A stretch of DNA of 64,000 bases. It comes from Cellvibrio sp. KY-YJ-3 (GTDB taxonomy: Bacteria > Pseudomonadota > Gammaproteobacteria > Pseudomonadales > Cellvibrionaceae). How positions within the stretch are numbered: the stretch's first letter is position 1; every line of letters starts with the position of its first letter. Positions 8,531 through 15,700 of this stretch are shown in pieces. The notes under the pieces are model-generated. The model was not told the DNA's origin. It did no database searches and saw nothing but the letters and a program-made list of their open reading frames with translations. The stretch spans positions 2,804,001-2,868,000 of the forward strand of contig NZ_CP031727.1 in assembly GCF_008806955.1 (NCBI RefSeq), written 5' to 3'. Position numbers and translations under genes: made by a program.

Positions 8531-10582
8531 ATGAAGATTGATAACGTGAGCGCTTTAATCAAAGCCCACACTCCAGAAGGGATTAAAGATTTTGGCTTTT
8601 CATTCGAATTTTCGGATGGATTAACCATTTTGACGGGCGACAACTCAAGCGGAAAATCTACAGTGCTTTCGTGTATCTATTATTGTTTAGGTTTAGAGCA
8701 ATTAATAGGAGGTAAAGGAGGTAATTCCTTAAGCCCTGCGCTGCATCAATCATTCATGTGGAATGGATTTACGCATCAGATTTACGAATCGAGGTGCTCG
8801 CTAGTCTTTACTGCTACCAATGGCCATCAATATACAGCAACAAGAAATATCAAAATTGATGAATCCACTAAATTTTACGAAATAGAAATATGGGATGGGA
8901 AAAGCCATTTTCCAAAATTCATACACTCGCCCCGTGATCATGGGGATCAAGGATTTTTTCAATGGCTGGCGGAAGTTAACAAATTAGAACTGTTTTCCGT
9001 TGAAGGAATAGAAAGTGAATCTAGCAAAACGCTATACATGCAAAATATATTTACATTGTCGTTTATCGAGCAAACAAAGGGTTGGTCAGATTTCTTTTCA
9101 ATGATGCCATCTTTTGGAATTAAAGATCCGAAACTAAAAGTGATTGAATATTGCCTGGGACTTAACTCCTTGAGCGTTAATGTAAAGCTGGACAGGTTAA
9201 AACAAGAAAAAAATGAAATAAAGCGAGAGTGGTCCAAAATCGTTGGTGTATTAGAAGAAAGGGCGCAAAAGTTACAGTTATATTTTTCTGACTTTGACCG
9301 CAAGAATCCCATCTCGCAGTCATATATAAATAAAATTTCCATTTTCTCAATTGATCAAAGTGAGAAAGAGATATCTCTTAAAGAGTATCAAGATAGACTG
9401 ACTTTGCTATTTGAAGATTCAGAGAAAAAGGTTGAATCCATAGGGAGCTCTCACATCCGATCAGAGTATGCTTTTCAATTGAAAGATGAGATCCAAGAAG
9501 GACTTAATAGATATATCGAAGAAGAACGTGAAGTATCATATGGGTATGAAGAAGAGCTAAAAAAATTCAATGACTATAAAGAAGCCCTAGCAAATGTCGT
9601 AGCTGACATGCAGGGATTTCAAGATATTCAAAAACTAACTACAAACCGAACTTGGGAAAAAATTACAAGGGCACATTGTCCTGTTTGTGATAGTAGCATT
9701 AGTAACAAGAGAGACGAGTTGTTGACCGATGAAAAGATTGGAAAATCAATGGCGTTTTTACGATCACAGAAAAATACGTACGAAAAATATATCGAGGCCT
9801 CATCAAAGGTCATAGAGCGATATGATGCCGCAATAGCTTTTTATAAAAAAAGCATTAGACTAAAAAGAGAGCAATTGGATAGTGTTTATTCTGATATTTC
9901 GGCACCATCTTTTCAGGCAATTAGAGCAGAGTTCGATGTTCAATCAGAGTTACGTCACAAACTTTCCGAGATAGATTCATTTATAGAGGCTTTTGACAGC
10001 TCCAAGGAAAAGATGAAATTGTATAGCGTTCAATTTGATTTGGCAGCCAAAGAAGAGAAAGAGTTGAAATCAAATATTGAATCTGATGAAGAGAAGATAA
10101 AGCAATTTCGGAAGATTTTTAGAGATCTGATAAAAGATTTCGGTTACCGCAGCAATGAAGTAACAGCGATCTCAATATCAGAAGATTCGAACAAAGGCCT
10201 TTTGCCAACGGTCTTCTTGGACAAGGAGCCTCAATATATTAGATTTGTTTCATCTGCTAGTGATTTTGTTAGGTCAATTTGGGCTTATTACATGGCTTTA
10301 TTAATTGAGGGCGTGCGTCATCCAGGATTTTTAATTATGGATGAACCTGGGCAGCATCAAATGAGACCAGACAGCATGAAGGAATTGATAAAGAAATCGG
10401 CAGGAATTGGTAAGCAAGTTATTTTGGCAATTTCACGCAGCCATAATATCCGTGATGAAAAAGTTAATATTTCTGAACTCCTTAAGGGGCTCCCTGCAAA
10501 TTCTTATGAGTTACATGATATTGATGGCGGAGCTGAATATGTGATTAAGCCATTGAATTCCGTAGAAACCGTGAGCCAATAG
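8531..10582 (+). CDS. SMC/Rad50-like ABC ATPase with zinc hook, ATPase of the putative ABC-3C-type system
   Basis: 683 residues. Walker A is GDNSSGKST (36-44). A long helical, coiled-coil region runs from about 205 to 545 and is broken by a CPVC zinc-hook-like motif (Cys383, Cys386). Near the C-terminus are a weak ABC signature (SSASDFVRS), Walker B LIMDEP (601-606) and a possible switch histidine in ILAISRSHN. The order matches SMC/Rad50-type ATPases, shortened to the size common in defence operons. Such proteins dimerise around ATP and often sense DNA ends or phage structures. The gene follows the small middle component by four bases and is the last of the tight operon; a 169-base gap follows. 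I infer that it is the sensor or switch controlling the protease and the metallo-hydrolase. Confidence 0.88.
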   Translation: MKIDNVSALIKAHTPEGIKDFGFSFEFSDGLTILTGDNSSGKSTVLSCIYYCLGLEQLIGGKGGNSLSPALHQSFMWNGFTHQIYESRCSLVFTATNGHQYTATRNIKIDESTKFYEIEIWDGKSHFPKFIHSPRDHGDQGFFQWLAEVNKLELFSVEGIESESSKTLYMQNIFTLSFIEQTKGWSDFFSMMPSFGIKDPKLKVIEYCLGLNSLSVNVKLDRLKQEKNEIKREWSKIVGVLEERAQKLQLYFSDFDRKNPISQSYINKISIFSIDQSEKEISLKEYQDRLTLLFEDSEKKVESIGSSHIRSEYAFQLKDEIQEGLNRYIEEEREVSYGYEEELKKFNDYKEALANVVADMQGFQDIQKLTTNRTWEKITRAHCPVCDSSISNKRDELLTDEKIGKSMAFLRSQKNTYEKYIEASSKVIERYDAAIAFYKKSIRLKREQLDSVYSDISAPSFQAIRAEFDVQSELRHKLSEIDSFIEAFDSSKEKMKLYSVQFDLAAKEEKELKSNIESDEEKIKQFRKIFRDLIKDFGYRSNEVTAISISEDSNKGLLPTVFLDKEPQYIRFVSSASDFVRSIWAYYMALLIEGVRHPGFLIMDEPGQHQMRPDSMKELIKKSAGIGKQVILAISRSHNIRDEKVNISELLKGLPANSYELHDIDGGAEYVIKPLNSVETVSQ

Positions 10583-10751
10583 TATTAGAAAAGTGAGATT
10601 ACATATTTCTCCCTAAACGGATTTTTAATAATTAGGGCAGCATAAATTAATAGATTTGTCTTTTGTGTTGATGGTTGAACTCCGAGCTATATATTGATAA
10701 AGCTAAATTTGGTTAAAGTACAAACTATCCAAGATAAAAGGCGGTACATAG

Positions 10752-11330
10752 ATGAATTACTTTAATTTGCCTTCCATCTCCAAAGAAATCATTAAAAGAG
10801 CTGCCATATCAAATATTGTATGTGTACCCATTGAACCTCAAATAGGATCTTTGCCGCTCAGTTGCCTGAAAAATGTGAAAAGTTATGTTGAGATTAATGG
10901 AGGCAACATTCAATTCGGTTGGATATTTTCCTGTCTCGGCAATGTTGTTTTGAAAAAAACAGCTCATGCAGTCGTGGCGCGAGATGATAAATCATTGCTT
11001 TGCGTGACACCAAACGAATACAAACTGGATAACTTAAATTTCTCTCCAGACAACTCCATTGAAGGTTTAATTAAAAATACTTTTCTACCCACGCATTTTG
11101 TAGCACTCGTTCAAAATAGATCTCTGGAAAATTTTCTAAGTCTAGAAAGGGAATTGGATCAGTTGAGATTAAATAACATAGGAATAGTATCAAGTGTAGA
11201 TGTACGAGAAATAGAACGTAGAGCGGCTGTTCTGTATCCTGAAATATTGGATCTTGCTAAAAAGCATACAGGCGGATACGACTATTGTTACTGCGGATCA
11301 GGAAGAAAAAGAAAAAATTGTTGTCGTTAA
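10752..11330 (+). CDS. Uncharacterised protein with C-terminal SEC-C zinc-binding motif
   Basis: 192 residues. The last 15 carry the pattern CxCGSGxxxxxCC (CYCGSGRKRKNCC), the SEC-C motif found at the end of SecA and of many small bacterial proteins, which binds one zinc ion. The preceding 175 residues match no family I know; they are mixed alpha/beta and have no membrane segment. A GGCGG-type ribosome binding site lies about ten bases before ATG 10752. The gene shares the AT-rich composition of the four-gene operon and lies 169 bases downstream on the same strand. It may belong to the same system or be an independent passenger. No transcription terminator is evident between them. Confidence 0.75.
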   Translation: MNYFNLPSISKEIIKRAAISNIVCVPIEPQIGSLPLSCLKNVKSYVEINGGNIQFGWIFSCLGNVVLKKTAHAVVARDDKSLLCVTPNEYKLDNLNFSPDNSIEGLIKNTFLPTHFVALVQNRSLENFLSLERELDQLRLNNIGIVSSVDVREIERRAAVLYPEILDLAKKHTGGYDYCYCGSGRKRKNCCR

Positions 11331-11678
11331 GCTGTTTTTCAAGCCGCAAGTACAAGTGACCATAATTTTATAGAAAGGAGTTATCTTGATGAGGATTTCG
11401 TCTTCTAAGTCAATGTCCGCTTTTGGCTGTTATGCGATGTAATTGATCTGAAGGTTTTTCAATGTACCCAGACTGAATCAGCTGGGCCTAAGGCAGAAGT
11501 ATAATTTCTATTTATTCGGGATAAAAATGAGCAAAAAGCCTTTTAGATCACCATTCTTAATCAATTGGCTGTAGGAACATTTAGTGGTTAATGGGTTTTT
11601 CTACAGCCTCGTTAGGTAATACTCGCTCAATCTTCACAAACGACCTTTATCCACAAGGGCATAATCAAGGACATATAT
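11331..11678. other. 348-base non-coding stretch with a repeat-like motif and an integron-like core site
   Basis: Three things are visible. (1) AATGTCCGCTTTTGGC at 11413-11428, the inverted partner of the motif at 5745-5760. (2) A 17-codon frame at 11389-11442 behind AAAGGAG, which I do not consider a gene because it runs through that motif. (3) An inverted repeat GGCTGTAG (11567-11574) / CTACAGCC (11601-11608), followed by GTTAGGT at 11611-11617, which fits the GTTRRRY core of integron recombination sites. Together they suggest an old recombination junction, but a full attC site is not evident. Confidence 0.4.
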
Positions 11679-12536
11679 ATGGATCATCCAGAATATTACG
11701 ATTTAGTAGAAGTATCTGATGCAAGTGCTAAGTTGGTTGCCGTTCCATGGGCGATGTTAGCGAAGGCCGGAGCCATGGAATTGGGGAAATATGCTGCAGG
11801 AAAGCTATTGTCATCAGTTCTAAAAGAATCAACGCTTACTAAAGCTGATGTTGCTAAAATCATCGCTGCTGCAGTTGATGAGATTAAGCGCCACATAACG
11901 AGAAGTCTGACTGAGCAAACCATACTTGAAGTGCGAGGGAAGGTTTCTGGTTGTCTTGACTTACTTAGTCAATTTTCTGAATCTCCTGAACACCCTCATC
12001 GACTATATGAGGCAGATACCCAAGCTCAATATGCAGTATCGATTTTGGAAGCTGTAGGAAGCCAAGGCATTACTGCATATGTATACGCAGTGAATGTGAA
12101 ATTGTTATGTGTTGCTGTATTGCGCAAACATCTCAACATTGAAGGTGAGGTTAGGAACTTTGAGAGAATTTATCGCCAAGCTGTCGCATTCATAGAAATT
12201 AATATAAGGGAGATTCGCTCGAGTCTTGAGTCTCGGATAGCAAAAGTGGGGATTATCAAAGATGATTACTTTGAACTTTCTTACGGATCTGGGGATATGG
12301 GCGGAGTAATTCAGACATGGAGTTCTGAGTTTACTGATAGCGGTCGCAAGTATAGTTTTTCTAGCCGAAAATCAGCCAAAGATGCGCGATTCAAAGCTGA
12401 AAGCGAAAGAGCTAAGATTATTTCGTTCTACAAAAAATCTGTTGCTGATTTCGAGTTAACGGTTACAAAACCTACCGCTGATGTTATTAAGCAATGGAGT
12501 GTGGCCATGGATCATATACGCAAGAATGAAAAATAG
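11679..12536 (+). CDS. Protein of unknown function, possible cassette-borne gene
   Basis: 285 residues, start ATG 11679 with AAGGA eight bases upstream. I do not recognise the family. The N-terminal part has a small-residue-rich, moderately hydrophobic stretch (AMLAKAGAMELGKYAAGKLL), followed by long amphipathic helices (ADVAKIIAAAVDEIKRHI, then AVAFIEINIREIRSSLESRI). The C-terminal third is Ser/Lys-rich and ends without a recognisable motif. No signal peptide is seen. An almost wholly helical soluble protein with a membrane-active or toxin-like character is possible but unproven. Three bases after the stop is GCCTAAC (12539-12545), and GTTAGGT lies before the gene (11611). These are the two core-site types of integron cassettes, although the far half of an attC was not found. 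Confidence 0.6.
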   Translation: MDHPEYYDLVEVSDASAKLVAVPWAMLAKAGAMELGKYAAGKLLSSVLKESTLTKADVAKIIAAAVDEIKRHITRSLTEQTILEVRGKVSGCLDLLSQFSESPEHPHRLYEADTQAQYAVSILEAVGSQGITAYVYAVNVKLLCVAVLRKHLNIEGEVRNFERIYRQAVAFIEINIREIRSSLESRIAKVGIIKDDYFELSYGSGDMGGVIQTWSSEFTDSGRKYSFSSRKSAKDARFKAESERAKIISFYKKSVADFELTVTKPTADVIKQWSVAMDHIRKNEK

Positions 12537-12664
12537 TTGCCTAACAAGCGACTGTGGTAACGAATCGGTAGATTCGGCATCAAAATCATTCTTCTCTTGC
12601 CGGGCAACCTATCACCAACGTCCGCAAATGGCCGTTTTGAGTCCTTCATCTTCCACCCCCTATA

Positions 12665-12694
12665 AATACCCAAGTATCCCTTGGGTATTTTTTT
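12665..12694 (+). terminator. Rho-independent terminator after the 285-residue gene
   Basis: A perfect 10-bp stem (12665-12674 with 12680-12689), five-base loop TATCC, followed by an unbroken T run to 12694. It closes the plus-strand transcription of the accessory genes before the two minus-strand genes that converge on it. Confidence 0.85.
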
Positions 12695-12729
12695 GCGGCG
12701 ACGTTTAGTTTTTGAGGAGGCGACGGCCT

Positions 12730-13392
12730 TTATAGTCTGAATTTTGCTAAATGAAAATGGCTAATTAAATTTTCAAATACCCTGCGTCCATCATTGCTGC
12801 TTACATTAAATTTATGAGGCGTTTCATCGGTGACTACGGATTCTGCGCCTCCATCTTTCAGTGCTTTATGCAGTGATTCCATTGGGATTTTTGGATTTTT
12901 AATATTGCTGAATACATGAAAGTTTAATATGCCTTGAACACCTAATAGCTTTGCGGCTTGAACAATTGCCTTGCAAACGACTTCATAAAGCTTTTGATTG
13001 ACGTTAACTATCGCGTCGCGGCCAATTTGGTGTTCATTTTCGACATTGAGATTTTTTACATAAATATCGCTAATTAAATCGGATGCCTTAACGTTGTAGC
13101 AACGCATGCCGATTTTTACGGCTGCAAAAATATCATCAGGTTTTTGGGCGTCTACGCCAAAAACCCAATAATCCTTGTCTATTTTCGCTGCCCATTTTTG
13201 TGGCGATACACTTTTATCTTTGAAACCCGATATGGAAATGCCGTGTTTAGACTTCCATACACTTATATCGTCATAGCAAGTTCTTAATACAAAATCTTTT
13301 TTGTCTTTGCCGTTGTTGAAAATAATATCTGCATCGGTTTTGTAGGCTGGGCTTCCTTCAGCAATCGTTAGAGCTCCTTTCTCTTTAGTCAT
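12730..13392 (-). CDS. Protein of unknown function
   Basis: 220 residues with no family I recognise. The protein is lysine-rich, has no signal peptide or membrane segment and looks mixed alpha/beta. A central part (KIDKDYWVFGVDAQKPDDIFAAVKIG) and a helical part (KLYEVVCKAIVQAAKLLGVQ) are the clearest secondary-structure blocks. GGGAG lies eight bases before the ATG at 13392, a good binding site. The start lies inside the end of the upstream gene (8-base overlap), so the two are translationally coupled and probably act together. The pair converges on the preceding plus-strand genes and belongs to the same accessory segment. Confidence 0.6.
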   Translation of the reverse strand: MTKEKGALTIAEGSPAYKTDADIIFNNGKDKKDFVLRTCYDDISVWKSKHGISISGFKDKSVSPQKWAAKIDKDYWVFGVDAQKPDDIFAAVKIGMRCYNVKASDLISDIYVKNLNVENEHQIGRDAIVNVNQKLYEVVCKAIVQAAKLLGVQGILNFHVFSNIKNPKIPMESLHKALKDGGAESVVTDETPHKFNVSSNDGRRVFENLISHFHLAKFRL

Positions 13393-13738
13393 TTTGATTA
13401 TCTCCCTCTGCGCCTTGCGCTAATGATTCAGACGTTCTGGCAAAAACATAACAGTCGCCTCCTTGCTCGCAAATTAGCCGGTTTGCATTGGTAATTTGTT
13501 TGCTTCTATTGGAACTGTCGTTAAATTTACTTTCTTCAAAGTGGCTAACATCAAAAATTTCAATTAATTCCATTTCCTCTTGTTGTAGAAAAGAATCGAA
13601 TTTCTCTTGGGCTGTTTGGGCTGAGTCAGCAGCAACTAGATAAACCCCAAGAATCCAATCAGATCCATCAATATTCATTGGGGAATAAGCAGTTAATGAG
13701 GCTTTGTGGTCAATAACCCAGATTTTATTACCATTCAT
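13385..13738 (-). CDS. Small protein of unknown function, coupled with the downstream gene
   Basis: 117 residues from the ATG at 13738, which has AAAGGA ten bases upstream; an alternative in-frame ATG at 13777 would add 13 residues but has a poorer binding site. The sequence begins MNGNKIWVIDHKASLTAYSP. It has an acidic middle (FLQQEEMELIEIFDVSHFEESK) and ends in a polar, low-complexity tail (AQGAEGDNQND). No catalytic motif, signal peptide or membrane segment is visible. It overlaps the next gene by eight bases. Function unknown; the tight pairing would suit an antitoxin/toxin or adaptor/enzyme pair, but nothing in either sequence proves this. Confidence 0.55.
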   Translation of the reverse strand: MNGNKIWVIDHKASLTAYSPMNIDGSDWILGVYLVAADSAQTAQEKFDSFLQQEEMELIEIFDVSHFEESKFNDSSNRSKQITNANRLICEQGGDCYVFARTSESLAQGAEGDNQND

Positions 13739-13987
13739 GGTGTGGTGATCCTTTGTTGTGATGTTTAAGAACGGCATGAATTCTACTATCCAACCCTTTA
13801 AAAAGAGTGAGGTGCTTCAAATTTTGTTTGTGCCTTGGAAATTTATCGCGGTTGGGTGTTTTTAAAAAAAAACAATAAAACCCCGTATTCCGCTAGGCTT
13901 CATACAGGCTACGCATAACCGAATAAATTAATTTTTAAGCTGTGTTGTTTGGGGTGAAGCAGAAGGGAAATACTACGAAGGAAAAAA

Positions 13988-14063
13988 TGGCGTCCCCGGC
14001 GGGAATCGAACCCACATCATACGCTTAGGAGGCATACGTTCTATCCGATTAAACTACAGGGAC
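13988..14063 (-). tRNA. tRNA-Arg (anticodon CCT), 3' CCA encoded
   Basis: Read on the minus strand, the acceptor GTCCCTG pairs with CGGGGAC. The anticodon stem TATGC/GCGTA holds loop CTCCTAA (anticodon CCT), and the T arm contains GGTTCGATTCC. The discriminator G is followed by an encoded CCA and then a T run (ATTTTTTCC) that may end transcription. 76 bases. This tRNA reads AGG codons, and its gene is a common integration site for islands. Here its 3' end faces the accessory region (lower coordinates). Confidence 0.95.
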
Positions 14064-14074
14064 GTGCGGGCGGG

Positions 14075-14080
14075 ATTATA
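14075..14080 (-). promoter_or_regulatory. -10 box of the tRNA-Arg promoter
   Basis: On the minus strand a perfect TATAAT is followed by a GC-rich stretch (CCCGCCCGC) just before the mature tRNA 5' end. A GC-rich discriminator is typical of stable-RNA promoters under stringent control. No good -35 box was found at the usual spacing. Confidence 0.5.
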
Positions 14081-14248
14081 TAAACAACCTCGGCAAAAAC
14101 CTATAGTTAATATTCGGTACCTTTTATTCGTTCAATAATTGGCCAATTGTTCCGGTGGAATAACGGGTTGGGTCTGCATCGACTTTGCGTGTGCTCAAGG
14201 TTAGTATTTGCGCTGGTTCACACACGCAAACGGAATGTACGATAACAA

Positions 14249-15700
14249 ATGATCATTGTCCCTACTGAAAAGTCCCTCGATTGGCGCCATGCGCCCCTTG
14301 TGCTGTGCACCTTGGTGTTTATCAATGTGATGGTGTTTTTCCTGTACCAAAGCAGTGATACCCCCAAAATTGTGGAGGCCATTAGCAGCTATCACGCGCA
14401 GGGCTTTATTCAGGACGAGTGGCCGATTTTTGAGAAGTACCTGGAGGAGCAGGGCGATGCGCAGTTGGAGGAGTATCGCCGCCAATATGCCAAGGCCGAG
14501 TACGACTACATAATTGCCGACTTGCTGATGCGCGAGGATTTTTACCACTACTTGCAAACCAACGTGCGCAGTTACCTCACGCCGGATCGTTTTGAGCAGT
14601 GGGTTACGGAGCGGGCGCGCTTGCATGGGCTGATTCAGTCGCTCAGTTATGTCGCCAATGGTTTGCAGGCCAATAAATTATCCATCCCCAGTTTTTTAAC
14701 CCACCAGTTTTTGCATGGCGACATTATGCATTTGCTGGGCAATATGTTTTTCCTGATTGTGTGCGGTTTTGCGGTAGAGGCGGCGATTGGGCATTGGCGG
14801 TTTTTGCTATTTTATTTGCTGTCGGGTGTGGGCGCAGGTTTTGCGCAGGTGGCGACGGATTGGACGAGTAGCCAGCCGTTGATCGGTGCTTCGGGTGCTA
14901 TCTCAGGGGTGATGGCCATGTACCTCGCGGTGTTTCGCTTTAAGAAGATCGAATTCTTTTATTGGTTCTTCTTTTTGGTGGGTTACTTTCGCGCGCCCGC
15001 GCTGCTGATTTTGCCGTTTTATATCGGCAAGGAAATTTACCAATACCAAACCGATACCGATTCCAACGTCGCCTTTATGGCGCACGCCGGTGGGTTTATC
15101 GCGGGTGCAGTATTAATTGGTGCGGCGTGGCTGCTGAATCGCTCGCTGTTTAATGACGCTTATATTAATAACGAGCAGGGTGTAGACCCAGCGCAAAAAA
15201 CCATGGCCGAGATTTATGAAGCCATCGAAAAATTCCGCTTTGAACGCGCACTGCAATTAGTGGATGGGCTTATCGCCGCGCAAGGCAATCAATTTGAGTT
15301 GGTGATGATTCGCTACAACCTGTTGAAAATTGAACGCGGTGCGGCGCTAAACCCAGCAGTGATTACACTGCTGACCTTGCCCTTACTCACACCGGAGCAG
15401 ATTAAAAAACTGGAGCGGGTGTGGGTGGATAACCCGGATGTACATGAATCCTTAACTGAAAGTGCCGCCCTAAAATTAGCCATGCAATTTGCGGCGCTGG
15501 AAAATCCGCGCGCGGCGGAGCAATTGTTTATCCAACTGACGCAAAAGGGCTGCACTAATCCCGCCATGAGTGTGTTGGCGACTAAATTGGCGGCAGCATT
15601 TTTGCGCTTGCGCGATATGACTAAACGCAATCACTACGAACAACTCGCAGTACAATTCTCTACAACCACCGCACAGGGAGCCGAGCGTGCATTACTGTAA
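14249..15700 (+). CDS. Rhomboid-family intramembrane serine protease with long extramembrane loop and C-terminal soluble domain
   Basis: 483 residues. Rhomboids cut membrane proteins within or next to their transmembrane segments. After a first membrane helix (VLCTLVFINVMVFFLY) there is a roughly 110-residue polar loop. The six-helix core follows: HGDIMHLLGNM, the catalytic Ser215 in GASGAISG and the catalytic His279 in AHAGGFIAGA. Residues about 310-483 form a helical, TPR-like soluble domain. The start ATG has only a weak binding site. The gene overlaps the next by 14 bases, so the two proteins are probably made together. It lies just across the tRNA from the accessory region, but its composition is like the host genes. 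Confidence 0.9.
   Translation: MIIVPTEKSLDWRHAPLVLCTLVFINVMVFFLYQSSDTPKIVEAISSYHAQGFIQDEWPIFEKYLEEQGDAQLEEYRRQYAKAEYDYIIADLLMREDFYHYLQTNVRSYLTPDRFEQWVTERARLHGLIQSLSYVANGLQANKLSIPSFLTHQFLHGDIMHLLGNMFFLIVCGFAVEAAIGHWRFLLFYLLSGVGAGFAQVATDWTSSQPLIGASGAISGVMAMYLAVFRFKKIEFFYWFFFLVGYFRAPALLILPFYIGKEIYQYQTDTDSNVAFMAHAGGFIAGAVLIGAAWLLNRSLFNDAYINNEQGVDPAQKTMAEIYEAIEKFRFERALQLVDGLIAAQGNQFELVMIRYNLLKIERGAALNPAVITLLTLPLLTPEQIKKLERVWVDNPDVHESLTESAALKLAMQFAALENPRAAEQLFIQLTQKGCTNPAMSVLATKLAAAFLRLRDMTKRNHYEQLAVQFSTTTAQGAERALL

Noticed and set aside
11389-11442. 17-residue frame behind an AAAGGAG site
   Set aside because: Very short, runs through the repeat-like motif at 11413-11428, and shows no conserved or hydrophobic pattern.
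13988-14063. Duplicate of the tRNA-Arg 3' end as an attachment site
   Set aside because: I looked for the tRNA end between 5150 and 5980 and found no copy, and no integrase gene is present, so no att pair is claimed.
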